Below, in pieces: positions 45,101 through 56,060 of a stretch of 64,000 nucleotides of DNA (positions within the stretch are counted from its first letter, which is position 1; each line of letters opens with the position of its first letter). The stretch is from Larix kaempferi (taxonomy: Eukaryota > Streptophyta > Pinopsida > Pinales > Pinaceae): the NCBI GenBank assembly GCA_027924585.1, contig BSBM01000442.1:806001-870000 (forward strand), given 5' to 3'. The translations under genes were made by a program, and so were the position numbers. The notes under the pieces are model-generated. The model ran no database searches and had not been told where the DNA came from. It worked only from the letters and a program-made list of their open reading frames with translations.

Positions 45101-46311
45101 CTAACTCCCAGATCCGCCAATCCATCAAAGCTGGAGACCGGTTCCCCATCAGCTGAAGATAGTTCCCAAATAGAGTTTGTGAATTTTCTCCCCTTAGCAA
45201 ATGCTTGAAAATATTTTGTGTTCTCATCACCGCACTGAAGCCATATCGCCCTGCTTTTCATTCTCCACATCTCTTCTCTCTCACACAGAATCACATTCCT
45301 ATGGCATTCCCACTCCATCAGCTCTGCTTTTTGCTGTTCATCCAGATATCCCATTCCCCGTCCATGAAGAAGCCTGTCAATATTCAGCTCAGCAGCCCGC
45401 AAATCCTGATCATCTATCACCCTTTTTTCATGAGCCCAGTGAATAGTGGCCTCCTTAATACGCTTAAGATTATGATGAAAGTGTGCACCCGCATGCTCTT
45501 GAGAATCATGAGGTCGATGAACCCACAGATCCTGAACCATCTTAAGAAATTCCTCCTCCTTCAGCCAGCTAGGATTGAATTTGAAAGGACTGGGAGGTTT
45601 ATTCCTTCTACCTCTTAACTCCAGAAAAATTGGGCAGTGGTCAGATATCCCTCCTGTCCCAACCCATTTCCTGACAACATCAACCCCCAGTGCCAACACA
45701 TCATCCACCAGAAATCGATCCAGCCTCTTAGCCACCCTCTGATCCCCTGCTCTCTTATTCCTCCAAGTTGGAGTAAGTTTGGATGGTAGAATGTCTAGAA
45801 GTTCCTTCCTGGCGAAGGCTTGTATGAAAAAATTGGCTAATGTATTCGGAGTAGCCCGAGGCCCCCACACTTCAGAAGACCCCAAAGAAAGGTTGAGATC
45901 CCCACCCAATATTACATCCCTTCCTTCAAATAGATCCATACTAAACAATGAGTCCCAGAATTCAACCCTGTTTATATAGGGCCCGTAGATATTGAGCACC
46001 GTGAGTATCCTACCTATCTCAGCATCCCAAACTTCCAAACCGATACCAGAAGGGATACCCCAAGAACTAGCATATCTACAGCTCTTCACCTTCCATCCCG
46101 AGGCCAGCCCGCCTGAGCGCTCCCGAGCATCCACTCCAACAAACTTCCAACCTGGAAGCAATGATTCTAAAGCCCGAACTACATCTCCACTACCACCCAT
46201 ATTTTCTTGCAACAGTAAAACATCCGGCTGATTTAAGTCCACCAACCTCCTTAGCGACGATTTTTTAATGGGACTCGCCAACCCACGACAGTTGAAGGAC
46301 AATATTTTCAT
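42145..46311 (-). pseudogene. LINE ORF2: endonuclease-reverse transcriptase-RNase H
   Basis: One frame of 1389 codons from ATG at 46311 to the stop at 42145, broken only by TAG at codon 1093 (43033-43035) and codon 1174 (42790-42792). Domains: AP endonuclease (NCRGL at 7, LLLQE near 32-36, GGDLN 136-140, SDHCPI 223-228), RT (SPGPDG 461-466, FRPISL 520-525, KIDLSKSFD 587-595, GLRQGCPLSP 645-654, F-V-D-D 693-696 where FADD is usual), zf-RVT (CPLC...HLFVHC, after the first stop) and RNase H (YFDGAS, NYAEL, GDSMIVIDW). Catalytic residues look intact. Both stops replace a Trp by position. It would nick target DNA and copy the LINE RNA; as it stands a truncated protein lacking zf-RVT and RNase H would be made. 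Confidence 0.95.
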
Positions 46312-46718
46312 TAGAAACCCCCTTCCAGGGCTTTCGCATCTCTAATTGCCCACCCGATAGAAGATTGTGTACCCATCACTAAATCAACTTTAGCCCTATC
46401 TTGTGCTCTGGACAGATGAGATATACGGCCCCGTCCTTTCCCCCCAACACAATAGGCCAGTTCAGGATGGCCCTTCCCCCTCGTCCCATCTACAGAAATC
46501 TCCCTATTTCTAAGAGCATAGCGAATACTGTGACCCTCAGAACCAAGAGAGTAATGGGTAGATACAATGGTTGGCGTGAAAACACTATCCACATCAGTCA
46601 TACAAGGAACAGTGCTTGGGAGGAAAGTACAGGCTGGTGGAGGAGACCCAATACAATCTCCCCCGAAATCATTAGAGACTGCAATAAAATCAGGAGAAGA
46701 GAAATGAGACAAACCCAA
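46311..46718 (-). pseudogene. LINE ORF1, C-terminal part
   Basis: Open minus-strand frame ending in TAA at 46313-46311, whose last A is the first base of the ORF2 ATG (TAATG overlap). It is Ser/Pro-rich (FSSPDFIAVSNDF, SPPPACTFLPS) and then basic, without the DUF4283 domain or zinc knuckle of intact plant LINE ORF1. The frame extends upstream to a stop near 46803. The ATG at 46718 need not be the original start, since the element seems 5'-truncated. Confidence 0.65.
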
Positions 46719-46778
46719 GGCATTCGCAGATAAGCCTCGTCGATTACTGAACAGCTCCTGAATCTTACTGGAGGTGGC

Positions 46779-46865
46779 TCCAAGAATTGCTCCAAGAAAC
46801 CGTTAAACCCCCAGCAGGAAGGAAATGCTCCAAGAATTGTTCCAAGAAATGCTCCAAGAAACCAT
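46779..46865. repeat. Short tandem repeat in LINE 5' region
   Basis: GCTCCAAGAA(T/A)(T/C)G and GCTCCAAGAAACC recur about five times over 46787-46863, in two ~50-bp blocks each ending in a CGTTAAACCCC- or CATTAAACCCC-type sequence. Confidence 0.75.
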
Positions 46866-47120
46866 TAAACCCCTTGTCTGAAAACCTTCAGGGAAGTCGA
46901 AATCTCTTTGGCAGAATCACCCTATAACTCGTATTGTGTATGCAAGACCTGGCATTCTGCACTAGTCTGCCCTCCTCCTGTCAGATTCTCTACCCTCAGC
47001 AAAGGCGTTTCACTCTGCCCTGTGTGCCTTCGTCAAGTCCTACGCTCTCTTAATTCTTATCATTCACCATCCATGATACTTCACCTTTTGCTGTAGTGCC
47101 TGCCCCCCATCTGTTGCATT

Positions 47121-47310
47121 GCATAGCTACTTGTGGGTATTTCATTAAAATGCATATTTACATGATATTTGCAATTCCATTGTGCCTGGCTAGCACGTAA
47201 ACCACATGCATCAATAAATCGATGGTGGGGCCTTGGAATTGAGCTCCTTACCACGATTTTATAACAATATTACATTATTTATATTTTAATGCAATGGGGT
47301 CAAATAGGGA
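47121..47310. other. Replacement segment, right part
   Basis: Continues 41707-41749 once the LINE is removed. It is AT-rich, non-LTR and non-coding, and joins directly to the middle of copia G gag. Origin unknown. Confidence 0.5.
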
Positions 47311-47640
47311 TATTACAGTGTGGCAAAGCCATGGGATGTATTTGTGGAGGCCATTGTTGCTAGAGAAAACATGCCTTCTTGGGATCGTCTTTGGGATTAC
47401 TTTGTTCAAGAGGAGACTTGGAGAGGGTATGTGTAGGGTAGCTCATTGCATAATAGGGGTGATGAGGATAATGTTGCTTTGACAACAAAGGGTAAGAAGA
47501 AGAATTCCAAGAAGGGTCCTAACCAACATGTTGGACATAAGAAAGATTTGAGCAAATTCAAGTGCTTTGCTTGTCATTGGTTTGGGCACTATGCTGGATA
47601 GTGCCCGAACAAGAATAAGAAGCAACAATAGAAAACACAT
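47311..47640 (+). pseudogene. Copia G gag, 3' part
   Basis: Starts inside gag: VAKPWDVFVEAIVARENMPS, WDRLWDYFVQEETWRGYV, a Lys-rich run, then the zinc knuckle CFACHWFGHYAG.CPNK with its last Cys kept and a stop just before it. It closely matches the equivalent part of copia F gag. The first ~170 codons of gag are missing. Confidence 0.82.
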
Positions 47641-47799
47641 TCAACATATATTGATACATATGCAACTTGATTTGAGAGAGAGATTTCTCTATGTGCTGGT
47701 CATTCAGAGAGAGAATCTATTATCAGCACATATATGGAAGATGAGAGAGAGTACTCATTGTTGGTGGGCCATTCCTTGAGTGCATCCACCACCATATGC

Positions 47800-48099
47800 A
47801 TCTAGTACAATGATAGTGGAGCTTCGAGCCATATGACATGTGTGCGGGATATGCTTTCAGAGTTTACACATACATGGTTGGATCTAGAGGTGGTATTGGG
47901 ATATGACACGGTTGTGAGAGTAGTTGGGAGGGGGACCATCACTTTTCAGAGGGAGTCCATGGAGCCCATCACTTTGAGGGATGTCTTGTATTTCCCTAGG
48001 TTGAAGAAGAATTTGGTTTTAGTTTCCACGATCGAGGATAGGGGACTTGGGGTGTTCTTCCTTGATGGGCATGTGCACATTTTTCCCAAGGCATCATGA
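47800..48099 (+). pseudogene. Copia G protease
   Basis: YNDSGASSHMTCVRDMLSEF carries an intact D-S-G-A active site near 47812. It is followed by VVGRGTITF and LRDVLYFPRLKKNLVLVSTI, the typical copia protease core, and GVFFLDGHVHIF. The frame is open for about 100 codons, so this domain is well kept even though those around it are broken. Confidence 0.85.
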
Positions 48100-48109
48100 T
48101 CACCTGCTT

Positions 48110-49500
48110 CTTTTTCTATTGGAGTTAGATGTAGGAAACTGTACAAGCTCTTGTTTCAGCCTTTACATGCTTTGGCACACAATAGTAGTATTGATCTGTG
48201 CGAGCTATAACATAGGCGGATGGCTCACTTGCATCATACAACTTTGTGGATGTTGAGAGATATGGTGATTGGTTTTCCTGAGTTCAACACAAAGCACAAT
48301 GATGTATGCAGGGGGTGTGCTTTGGGAAAATACACCAAGGATGCTTTTCCAAGCAGTAACAACAAATCAACATGAGTACTTGACTTGATACATTCTGACT
48401 GATGTGGTCCTATGTCTTCTGTTGTTGACTGGTTTTCAATACTATGTTTCATGTATCGATGACTACTCTAGGAGGAATTGGATCTAATTTCTGAAGAGAA
48501 AGAAGTTAGAAGAAGTCTTGCAGAGGTTCCAAGAGTTCAAATATCTTGTGGAGAACCAAACAGGGAGGAGGATTTAGGTGTTAAGATCAGATAATGGGGG
48601 TGAGCATACCTCCTATGCATTCGATTATTTTTGTGCACATGAGGGAATCACGAGATAGTTGACAGTACCATACACTCCAGAGAAGAAGGGGGTTGCAGAG
48701 AGAAAGAACATGGCCATTGTGGGAGCAACAAGAGCTATGATTCATGATCAGAGTCTTCCACTCTTTCTTTGGGTCGAGGCTTGCAACACATATGTTTACA
48801 TTTAGAACATGAGTCCTCACAGAGCCTTGAGGTGTAAGACTCGTGAGAAGATGTTCATAGGTAAGAGGCTCGAGGTTGGCCATTTTAGGATTTCTGGTTG
48901 TCTAGCTTATTCTCATGCCCCTTCAGAGAAGAGGACAAAGTTGGATCCCACTGCAAAGAAGGGTATCTTTGTGGGTTATGATGAGACTTTGAAGGCCTTC
49001 TGCATTTATCTTCCCTCATAGAGGAATGTTGTTGTGAGGAGGGAGGTTATATTTGAGGAGGAGAGGGCCTTTTGGAAGTCTCGTGAGTCAGAGCAGGGGG
49101 AACGACAGGATTCCACACCTATGGTGATCACTCAGAGTCTAGCTTCACATAGTGTAGGGTCATCAGTATCAGGGGTGACTGGTCCATCGGTTATAGGTGC
49201 TTCAGGTTCAGGGACACAATTTATAGGTTCACCTGGTACAAGTTCAGGTTCTCGGGTTAGAGGTTCACCAGTTCCATCTTCCGATTCACATTGGTCATCA
49301 ACTTCTAGTTCATAGGTTTTTGGAACACCAACTACAGGAGGTTCTTCTCCCGAGTCTCAATATTCAGAGGATGATACACTAGTCTGGGAGGATTCTTCAG
49401 GGAAGAGGAATCCAAAGTGGCTTAGAGACACCTTGAAAGAAGCAAATTCAGTTGGGAAAACCAAGAGACATGTATAAGAGATTAGGATTACATACATGTA
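48110..49500 (+). pseudogene. Copia G integrase
   Basis: Zinc-finger part: HRRMAHLHHTTLWMLRDMVI, NDVCRGCALGKYTKDAFPSS. Core: YYVSCIDDYSRRNWI (first Asp), VLRSDNGGEHTSYAFDYFCA (second Asp), PYTPEKKGVAERKNMAIVGA (Glu). C-terminal: SGCLAYSHAPSEKRTKLDPT, KKGIFVGYDETLKAFCIYLP, then an acidic and Ser/Gly-rich linker (GSSVSGVTGPSVIGASGSG). The D,D,E residues remain, but stops and frameshifts break the ORF into at least five pieces. Confidence 0.88.
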
Positions 49501-49559
49501 TGGCATGGATTTGGTGGCTGGTCTTCATGATTTGGAGCCTTCCACTTTGAGGAGGCATC

Positions 49560-50330
49560 CCAACATCACGTATGGACAAATGCCATGATGGAAGAGTACC
49601 ATTCTATCATGAAGAATGATGTCTGGAAGATTGTACCGATACTGGAGAGGAAGTCAGTGGTGACTTCTTGATGGATTTACAAGATCAAGCATGTTGCGGA
49701 TGGAAGTGTGGAGTAGTACAAAGTTCAGTTTGTGGCATGGGGGTTCTCACAGGTACAGGGAGTTGATTATGATGACACCTTTGCACGGGTTTCTCATTAC
49801 TATTTGATGAGAGAAGTGATATTCATTGCAGCGGAGATGGGCTGGAACATCCACCAAATGGATGTGAAGACTACATTTCTCAATGGAATTCTACAAGAGG
49901 AGGTGTATCTTGAGCAACCAAAGGACTTTGAGATTCATGGGAGAGAGTCTCGTGTTTGCAGGATGAATAAATTCTTGTATGCATTGAAGCAAGTTCCTAG
50001 AGCTTGGTACTCCATGATAGATTCTTATTTGCTATCGATGGGATTTCAGAAGAGTGAGGAAGATCTAAACCTTTACTACATTGTGGTTGGTGATGATTCA
50101 CTCATTCTTATGCTATATGTGGATGAATTGTTCATTACAGGTGAGGATAGGCTCATTACAACATGCAAGAGAGATCTTGCTTCATAGTATGAGATAACCG
50201 ACATTGGGATGATGCATTATTTTCTGGGATTGAAGGTTTGGCAGGATCCTAGACATATTTTCTTGGGGTAGGTGAAGTATGCAATTGATATTCTAGATTT
50301 CAGATGGAGGATTGCAGGCCGATGGCCACG
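49560..50330 (+). pseudogene. Copia G reverse transcriptase
   Basis: The open part at 49732-50187 carries FSQVQGVDYDDTFARVSHYY, HQMDVKTTFLNGILQEEVYL (first Asp), EQPKDFEIHG, LYALKQVPRAWY and LMLYVDELFITGED, where the catalytic Y-V-D-D has become Y-V-D-E. Downstream: MMHYFLGLKVWQDPRHIFLG. The D-to-E change plus stops make an active enzyme unlikely. Confidence 0.88.
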
Positions 50331-50389
50331 CTGATGATCACCAACTAGAAGAAGCTTCATGCTTCTGAGGGAGAGTTGGTGGATATGAA

Positions 50390-51057
50390 CTTATATCATC
50401 AGCTCATTAGTTCTTTGATGTATCTGGTCGACACCATGCTAGATATGTGTTTTATGGTGAACACTCTTAGTTAGTTTACGGTGGAGCCTAGGAGAGTGCA
50501 CTGGATAGCCACGAAACATGTGTTGAGATGTTTTTCTGGGACAATGGATTATGGTCTAGACTATAGGAGGACAATTGGTGTTAGGTTGATTGGGTTCACG
50601 GATTTAGATTGGGCATGCAGTGTGACGGGACGAAAGAGCACTTCCAAATGTTGTTTTACTTTGGGATCTACAATAGTGTCATGGTTTAGTCAGAAGCAAA
50701 ATTCCATTGCTTTGAGTTCTGCAGAGGCTGAGTACATGGCAGCTAGTCAGGCTAGTTGTGAGGCCTTGTGGCTTCGCAAATTGTTGGTGGATTTATTTGG
50801 TCAGTAGCTGAGGCCTACAATTATTTACTGTGACAATCAGAGTTGCATCCAGCTCTCCAAGAATTCAATATTCCATGACAATTCAAAGCACATAGAGATT
50901 AGGTACCACTTAATCCATGACTATGTTTAGAGAGGATATGTTGAGTTGCAATACATTTCCACTAATGATTAGGTGGTAGACAATCTGACGAAATCCTTGG
51001 GGAGGGGAAAGTTTTCCTTCTTCGGGGACAAGTTGGGAGTGGTGCGGAACACCTTCC
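50390..51057 (+). pseudogene. Copia G RNase H
   Basis: The open frame at 50481-50807 reads PRRVHWIATKHVLRCFSGTM, FTDLDWACSVTGRKSTS (first Asp), SSAEAEYMAASQASCEALWL (Glu), then after a stop CDNQSCIQLSKNSIFHDNSK (Asp) and HIEIRYHLIHDYV. All three acidic catalytic positions are visible. It ends just before the PPT, completing the usual copia order. Confidence 0.9.
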
Positions 51058-51060
51058 TCA

Positions 51061-51071
51061 GTAAGAGGGAG
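51061..51071 (+). other. Polypurine tract of copia G
   Basis: GTAAGAGGGAG directly before TGTTGATTTGTG of the 3' LTR. Confidence 0.88.
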
Positions 51072-52246
51072 TGTTGATTTGTGTACCTAGGAAAGTGTTC
51101 CCCTAGTGATATTTTTACCTAAGTCACTACAAGGGGGAAAAGTGACATGAACCTTGCATTAATTGCTTGATATGAGCTTTTAATTCACTTTAGAGATTAA
51201 AGTGACTTTTTGATAAATTTAAGTGGTGGTTGAGAGAAATATTTTTATGGAGAGAAAAAGTGAATTTATTCTCATCCATTGATCTTAGATCACCAAAGGT
51301 AATGTGGGACCTTGGATTTGGTGATCTTTCAGCTGCCCCCATGAGAAACAAAAAAAGGCAAGGAAAGCCAAATAGGCAATTCATTCTTCATGAGCAATTG
51401 GAGAGAAAGTCGAGTTTTTGAGAGAGAGAGAAGAAGTCTGTTAGAGGGCACACATTCCTAGACATAATCCGTATAGCAGAGGCATGATTTTCAAAGTTTG
51501 TTTGGTACACATCTCGAGGATGATATCAACATTAAATGATGTCTGTAGCCAGCACAAAAATCGAGGTATATTAGTAAAATCACCAGCACGAAGTTTGAGG
51601 TGAAGGAACAGATTTCGAGGAAGATTCTAGGTAGAAATTATGAGGAAGAAGGCATGCTTTTGAGGAGGAATATTCAGTATTTATTGAGTAGTAAATTCTG
51701 TAGTGGCCGTACAATGAGCAAACTGTATTTGGAATGATTTTGTAGGTAATGTGGGAAGACTATATTTGTCTGGCCGAGGGAACATTTTTCTAGATTGTCC
51801 TGGGCACATAGTTCGAAGCAAGCTACAACCATACCTGCATAGAAAATGAGGAGGCCGTACAATACATTCTCTGTCAGTTGGCACATTTTTCAAGGCTAGA
51901 TATTAACACTGGTTGTGAGATAATTTTGTCTTCTATATGCTGAATTAGACTACTGCATATTTCATTTTTGAGAAGAAAATAATAAAATCATCTCTCTCAA
52001 CAGGTTTTCCCTTCGGGTTTTTTCCTGAGCCAATTTGGCTAAAACACTGAGTCTGAAATATATGTGTGTGACTGAGTTTTTTAGTTATGTTCATTAAGTT
52101 TGTAAATTTTCCTATGTGTTTCTAGCTACAATATTAGTTTATGTGGAAAAAATTATTTGCAGCTGTCACTATCTGAATGGGGTTGGGCATTAAACTATGT
52201 TATGTAACAACTTGAAACCGGGTTGGGAAACCATTGAAATTTTACA
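51072..52246 (+). repeat. Copia G 3' LTR
   Basis: 1175 bp, TGTTGATTTGTGTACC...GAAATTTTACA. The first ~830 bp align with 40855-41706. The remainder holds AATAATAAAATC (poly(A)-type signal) and a GGTTTTCCCTTCGGGTTTTT block like that in the copia F LTR. The TSD copy TTTGG follows. Confidence 0.85.
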
Positions 52247-52730
52247 TTTGGAAGACAATGCTCGAAACCCGAAAAAGAGTTAAATAATGCCTCATAAGAA
52301 AATCCCCCCTTCAGGGCTTCAGTAGAATGGCAATCAAAAGAGATTGAAACAAGCGAGGGAGATGAAAAGGAAGAATTCAAGGAAGATCATGAGACTGAAA
52401 AAGACACATTGAAATATCTGGAAGACTCAAAGGAAGATGAGAAAGAAGAGGAAGAGGAGGGTTTAGATTTGGCCAATGAGGTGGTGATGTCTAATCCAAT
52501 TAAACCATTGACGATTTCTATGGCACCCCCACCCCTCTCATCAAAGAAATCACAACCAATCTCCTTTGTTGATTATTTCAAAAAAGGACATCATCCATCC
52601 TTGTCTCTCACAAGGGGGAAGCTGTCAAGTAGAGATAAAGGAAGAAAAGAACCAGATGTCGATGCCTCATCAAGGAAGAAATCATCTTTAGATTTTCTAC
52701 TTATTGGGAATTTCTCTAAATCTAAGTAGG
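52247..52730 (+). pseudogene. Old LINE ORF1, 3' part
   Basis: Resumes at the TSD after copia G. The reading passes from NSFASLDSLQ at 40854 into an acidic tail with one frame change. The open frame from about 52320 (stop at 52729) is Glu/Asp/Lys-rich (DEKEEEEEGLDLANEV), then FVDYFKKGHHPSLSLTRGKL. Acidic tails after the zinc knuckle are common in plant LINE ORF1. ORF2 does not follow. Confidence 0.6.
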
Positions 52731-53689
52731 ATGAATGGATTGCTTATGTATTCTGTTAAGTAATCAATTTGTTAGAACTTAGTATTTATCCTAGTAGACA
52801 TGAATATGTAGGAAATATTAGTAGAAAAAAGGTTGGAACCTTAATAGAAATAGGCTAGTTGAGGAAGTTGGTTTTAGTTTAGGAATTTCAGACTTTTTGC
52901 TGGCAAGAGGTTTATTTTTGTAATAATGCACTTGATTGAGAGCTCGTTTTTAATAAAATCCCTAATCATTTATGGAAAAAAATTCATGTCTATTCAAATA
53001 GTGAGATCCACCTCTATTGTAACTGTCTGCCACCATTTTGGAGAGTCGATTAAACCGTTGTCACCATAGGTGCCACGATGAACTAAAGAAACATAAACAT
53101 AGAGAAAACATATAAGTGACATCACCGATCCCACAATAGCCATGGAATTCATTTTATGAACATAAATTTAATTCACCAACAGAGCTACCATAACTGGAAA
53201 ACATCTAGAACACAGAGTTCTAGTAGTTGAAACAGTTCAGGAACCACGCTATTATTTAACTTGTCATTGTTGTATGGAGAGAGTATTAATACCTTCAAAA
53301 AGAAAATTAAAAATGGGTGCTCATATGAGAGTTTTGGGATAAGAAATTAGCATGGAGTGCCACCAATCACTTAGTGAATATTCGTGGGTGGCTACAAATC
53401 CTTCATGCACCATCAAAACAAACAGTACAAGGAGGATTCATTTCATGATCGTCGTAATGATCCAATAATCCATTAATGAATTAGATTTCCATAAATTAAG
53501 AAACCATAAAATATTTTATATAATTCATATTTGTTGTACAAAGGGAAAGAAGGGATTTTACTTAAGATCAAGCATATCAAAGCTAAGTTCAAAATAAATA
53601 AATTAAAAACTAAGAAAAGTGCAATATAAAATTAAAGTATTATTTACTTTTTCACAAAAGAAGGAGATACATCAAGTTTAGAATTGAAA
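52731..53689. other. No recognisable gene
   Basis: Includes AATAAAATCCC near 52950 and an A-run near 52973, possibly the 3' end of the old LINE with ORF2 deleted. The rest is AT-rich with nothing recognised. Confidence 0.4.
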
Positions 53690-54330
53690 ATATAGGCCTT
53701 CAAGAGTTTCTCACTCAATTGAAGGCATTAAAAGAGGATAAACAATGCAATCAATAAGAATTTTAAGATCTCAAGGAAATGTTAGACAAGATTTTGTATA
53801 AGAAAGATGAAGACAATTATCACTTGAGGAGCCTTAATCAAAGGTTACTATAACAATTTAAAAAGTTACAAGAGGAAAAGCAAGAAAATCAAGATATGAA
53901 AAATGATGTCGACAAATCAAAAATTGAGGAAGAAATTTTTCGTACTTAAGGTTCATAAACAAAGATTACTTAACTAGATCAATAAACTAAAGAATGACAA
54001 GAGAGAATAAGTTAGAGAAATCTATCAACAAGGAATCTTTTATTGATAAAGAAACAATCACTGATCTCATTGAAATAAAGAAGTAATCACATGTAAAAAT
54101 CAAGACGTTGGAGAAGGAAACCAATATAGATTCAATCAAGATCTTACCAAACAATAAAACATCAGAAGTATGCAAGGACGAGAGTTTTAAGAACAAGGCA
54201 CCAAATACAAGGATACCTTATCAACATCCTAATCATAAGAGTCAATTCCTTAACCAACTAGTATATCGACTTGAACAAAAGCAATTGACCAATGTTCCGA
54301 GGAATACTGATACTATAATAATTTGATCTC
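53690..54330 (+). pseudogene. Coiled-coil-like coding relic, family unknown
   Basis: Plus-strand frames yield Lys/Glu/Gln/Leu-rich runs (QLKALKEDKQCNQ, DLKEMLDKILYKKDEDNY, FKKLQEEKQENQDMKNDVDK), then a basic tail (54108-54326, PYQHPNHKSQFLNQL). Heptad-like spacing suggests a coiled coil. Stops and shifts every 30-60 codons. It could be a gag-like protein or a host-gene fragment; I cannot tell which. Confidence 0.4.
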
Positions 54331-55083
54331 AAGGTACAAGTCATTGTGGAGATCACAATGCAATAATTTTTCTCCACGAGTCCTATAAATGTTTAGTTCC
54401 ATAAAATATCAAATTAGGGTGGGAAACCATTTCTCAACTCGGTGGTTCTACTTAGCACTTAGAAGATTGCATCAACTTGTATCATCTACCATGACAAATT
54501 TAAAAATGAAGAATCTTGAAAATACATTACACGCTAGAAACAAGACATAACTTTTGCATGATTTGAGTACAAATCATTTTAAAAGGTGTAGGAAATGTAA
54601 TGAACAAAATAATTAAATATATATAAATACAAAATAAATAATAATAAAATTTATCTTCCCACGGTGGGTGCCCCAGCCAAGCCAACGAAGATGTACATGG
54701 CCACACTCATCCACCAACTCAGTAGGATCACATGCGGCATGCCGCGTGGAACCGAGCTTTCTGACCGCATGCATCTGCATAAAGATCATCCTCATCAAGG
54801 ATGAGGCTTCTATCATGTTCCACTGAGTCTGTATTACCTCGTACAGAGATCAAACGATTTGGTAGTCAGGATATTAATGGTAGTAATGTAGGAAGGTGGT
54901 GGAAGTGGTGTCTCACACGCCCTACATGTGTGCAGATTTAACACGGGATTGCTAAGGCATAAATCCCAACCCAGATTTAGCATTCTTCTGCACCGCCATT
55001 CTTCCTCTCGTAGCTCTGTTCGTATTTTGGATCTTTCACAGAATGCTCCTCCTTGCTGGTTTTTCTGCACTTTCAAAGCGCAA
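54331..55083. other. No supported gene
   Basis: A minus-strand open frame at 54816-54613 (HAVRKLGSTRHAACDPTELV) is protein-like but unidentified. The 54840-55080 stretch is likely non-coding leader of the next frame. Confidence 0.3.
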
Positions 55084-55716
55084 ATGGTTCGAACCAAGGT
55101 CACCTCGCGCAAAACTAAGCATGGATCGTGTTGCACTCATATGCTGCAGGCTCCGAAGGAACTTGATAATTTTCTTGGGTTCTTTGAGCAGGATATCCCA
55201 GATTCGGCTCATGCAAGAACTCTGTGTTTGGAAAACCGTCTAAAGCGAAAGAGAGAATGCTCCTCTCCCAAACTGCTGGCTACGGAATTGGGTGGCCTTG
55301 TTGAAGACTGTGGCTCGACTAGTACGTGTGAAACTCGACATACCAAGATGCTTATGGTTCTCTAGACCAACAAATATTTTCTCTCATTGGTCATGTATGA
55401 CTGCATTAAGGGACTCCTAACCCCCGATCGTGGATCCCTACTGCTCAACGCCCAAGTGTCGAACCTGAATGCCACCCTCTGCTCCTTGTTTCATTATTAG
55501 CACGATGATATGGACCTCCTCAAAACGAAAGTGGATGCACTCGCCCTGGCCATTACATGAAATACCTTCATTCTCCTGCAGCCTCAACATGTTGCTTCCA
55601 CCCAACTGGTCTACATGAATTGCCCAGACACTGTCAACAATAAGGAGACCGGTGCCATGCCAAGTGTCAATACCTCTTCTATCCTTATGTCTAATGATAA
55701 GCAGTCATTGGATTAA
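55084..55716 (+). pseudogene. Unidentified reading frame with three stops
   Basis: From ATG at 55084 one frame stays coherent for about 210 codons: MVRTKVTSRKTKHGS, APKELDNFLGFFEQDIP, LCLENRLKRKRECSS, stop, YFLSLVMYDCIKGLLTPDRG, LLLNAQVSNLNATLCSLFHY, stop, DDMDLLKTKVDALALAIT, stop, FILLQPQHVASTQLVYM and a final stop near 55714. The coherence suggests a real gene with nonsense mutations. The N-terminus is basic, and the later part looks helical and coiled-coil-like, as in some gag N-termini. No family recognised. Confidence 0.45.
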
Positions 55717-55964
55717 TTTTCTTAGATTTAAATATCCTTCTTTTTTGAGTAATTGTGGTTATAACCGCCATCCTGTGGGGGAACCTTGCAGACTTAAAAC
55801 TTCCAGACTTCTTTAGTTTAGACTAGCTTTGAAATTGTTAGATTCTAGGTACAAACTTCAGGCATGCTTTCATGGCCATCTGATATTTGGACTATTATGA
55901 TATGTACAGTTTTACATTTTTTATTTAATAGAATTCAAACCTTACAAAATAAAATAAAATAACA

Positions 55965-56017
55965 TTTATCTAAGGGTCATAACCCTTCATGAATAGTCAC
56001 TAAGGTTCCCCTTTAGG

Positions 56018-56060
<43 letters not shown>

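Larger units (their letters stand above)
41750..47103 (-). mobile_element. LINE (L1-like), 5.35 kb, 17-bp TSD
   Basis: Minus-strand non-LTR retrotransposon. The poly(A) end appears on the plus strand as a T-rich run from 41750; the 5' end is at 47103. Perfect 17-bp TSD (41733-41749 and 47104-47120). It carries the C-terminal part of ORF1 and a nearly open ORF2 with endonuclease, RT, zf-RVT and RNase H. ORF1's DUF4283 part and zinc knuckle are absent, so the copy is probably 5'-truncated. It is the youngest-looking coding element in the window. Confidence 0.95.
40855..52246 (+). mobile_element. Copia G, inserted in LINE ORF1, itself split by a LINE
   Basis: Ends: TGTTGATTTTTG at 40855 and TTTTACA at 52246, with TSD TTTGG at 40850-40854 and 52247-52251. 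Gag, protease, integrase, RT and RNase H lie at 47311-51057, then PPT and the 3' LTR. The 5' LTR is recognisable to about 41706; its end, the PBS and the gag N-terminus are gone, replaced by ~240 bp of unknown origin. The minus-strand LINE at 41750-47103 sits in that replacement segment. Without the LINE the element is ~6 kb. Confidence 0.88.

Noticed and set aside
43670-46231. Several plus-strand frames of 65-137 codons
   Set aside because: All are shadows of the minus-strand LINE ORF2.
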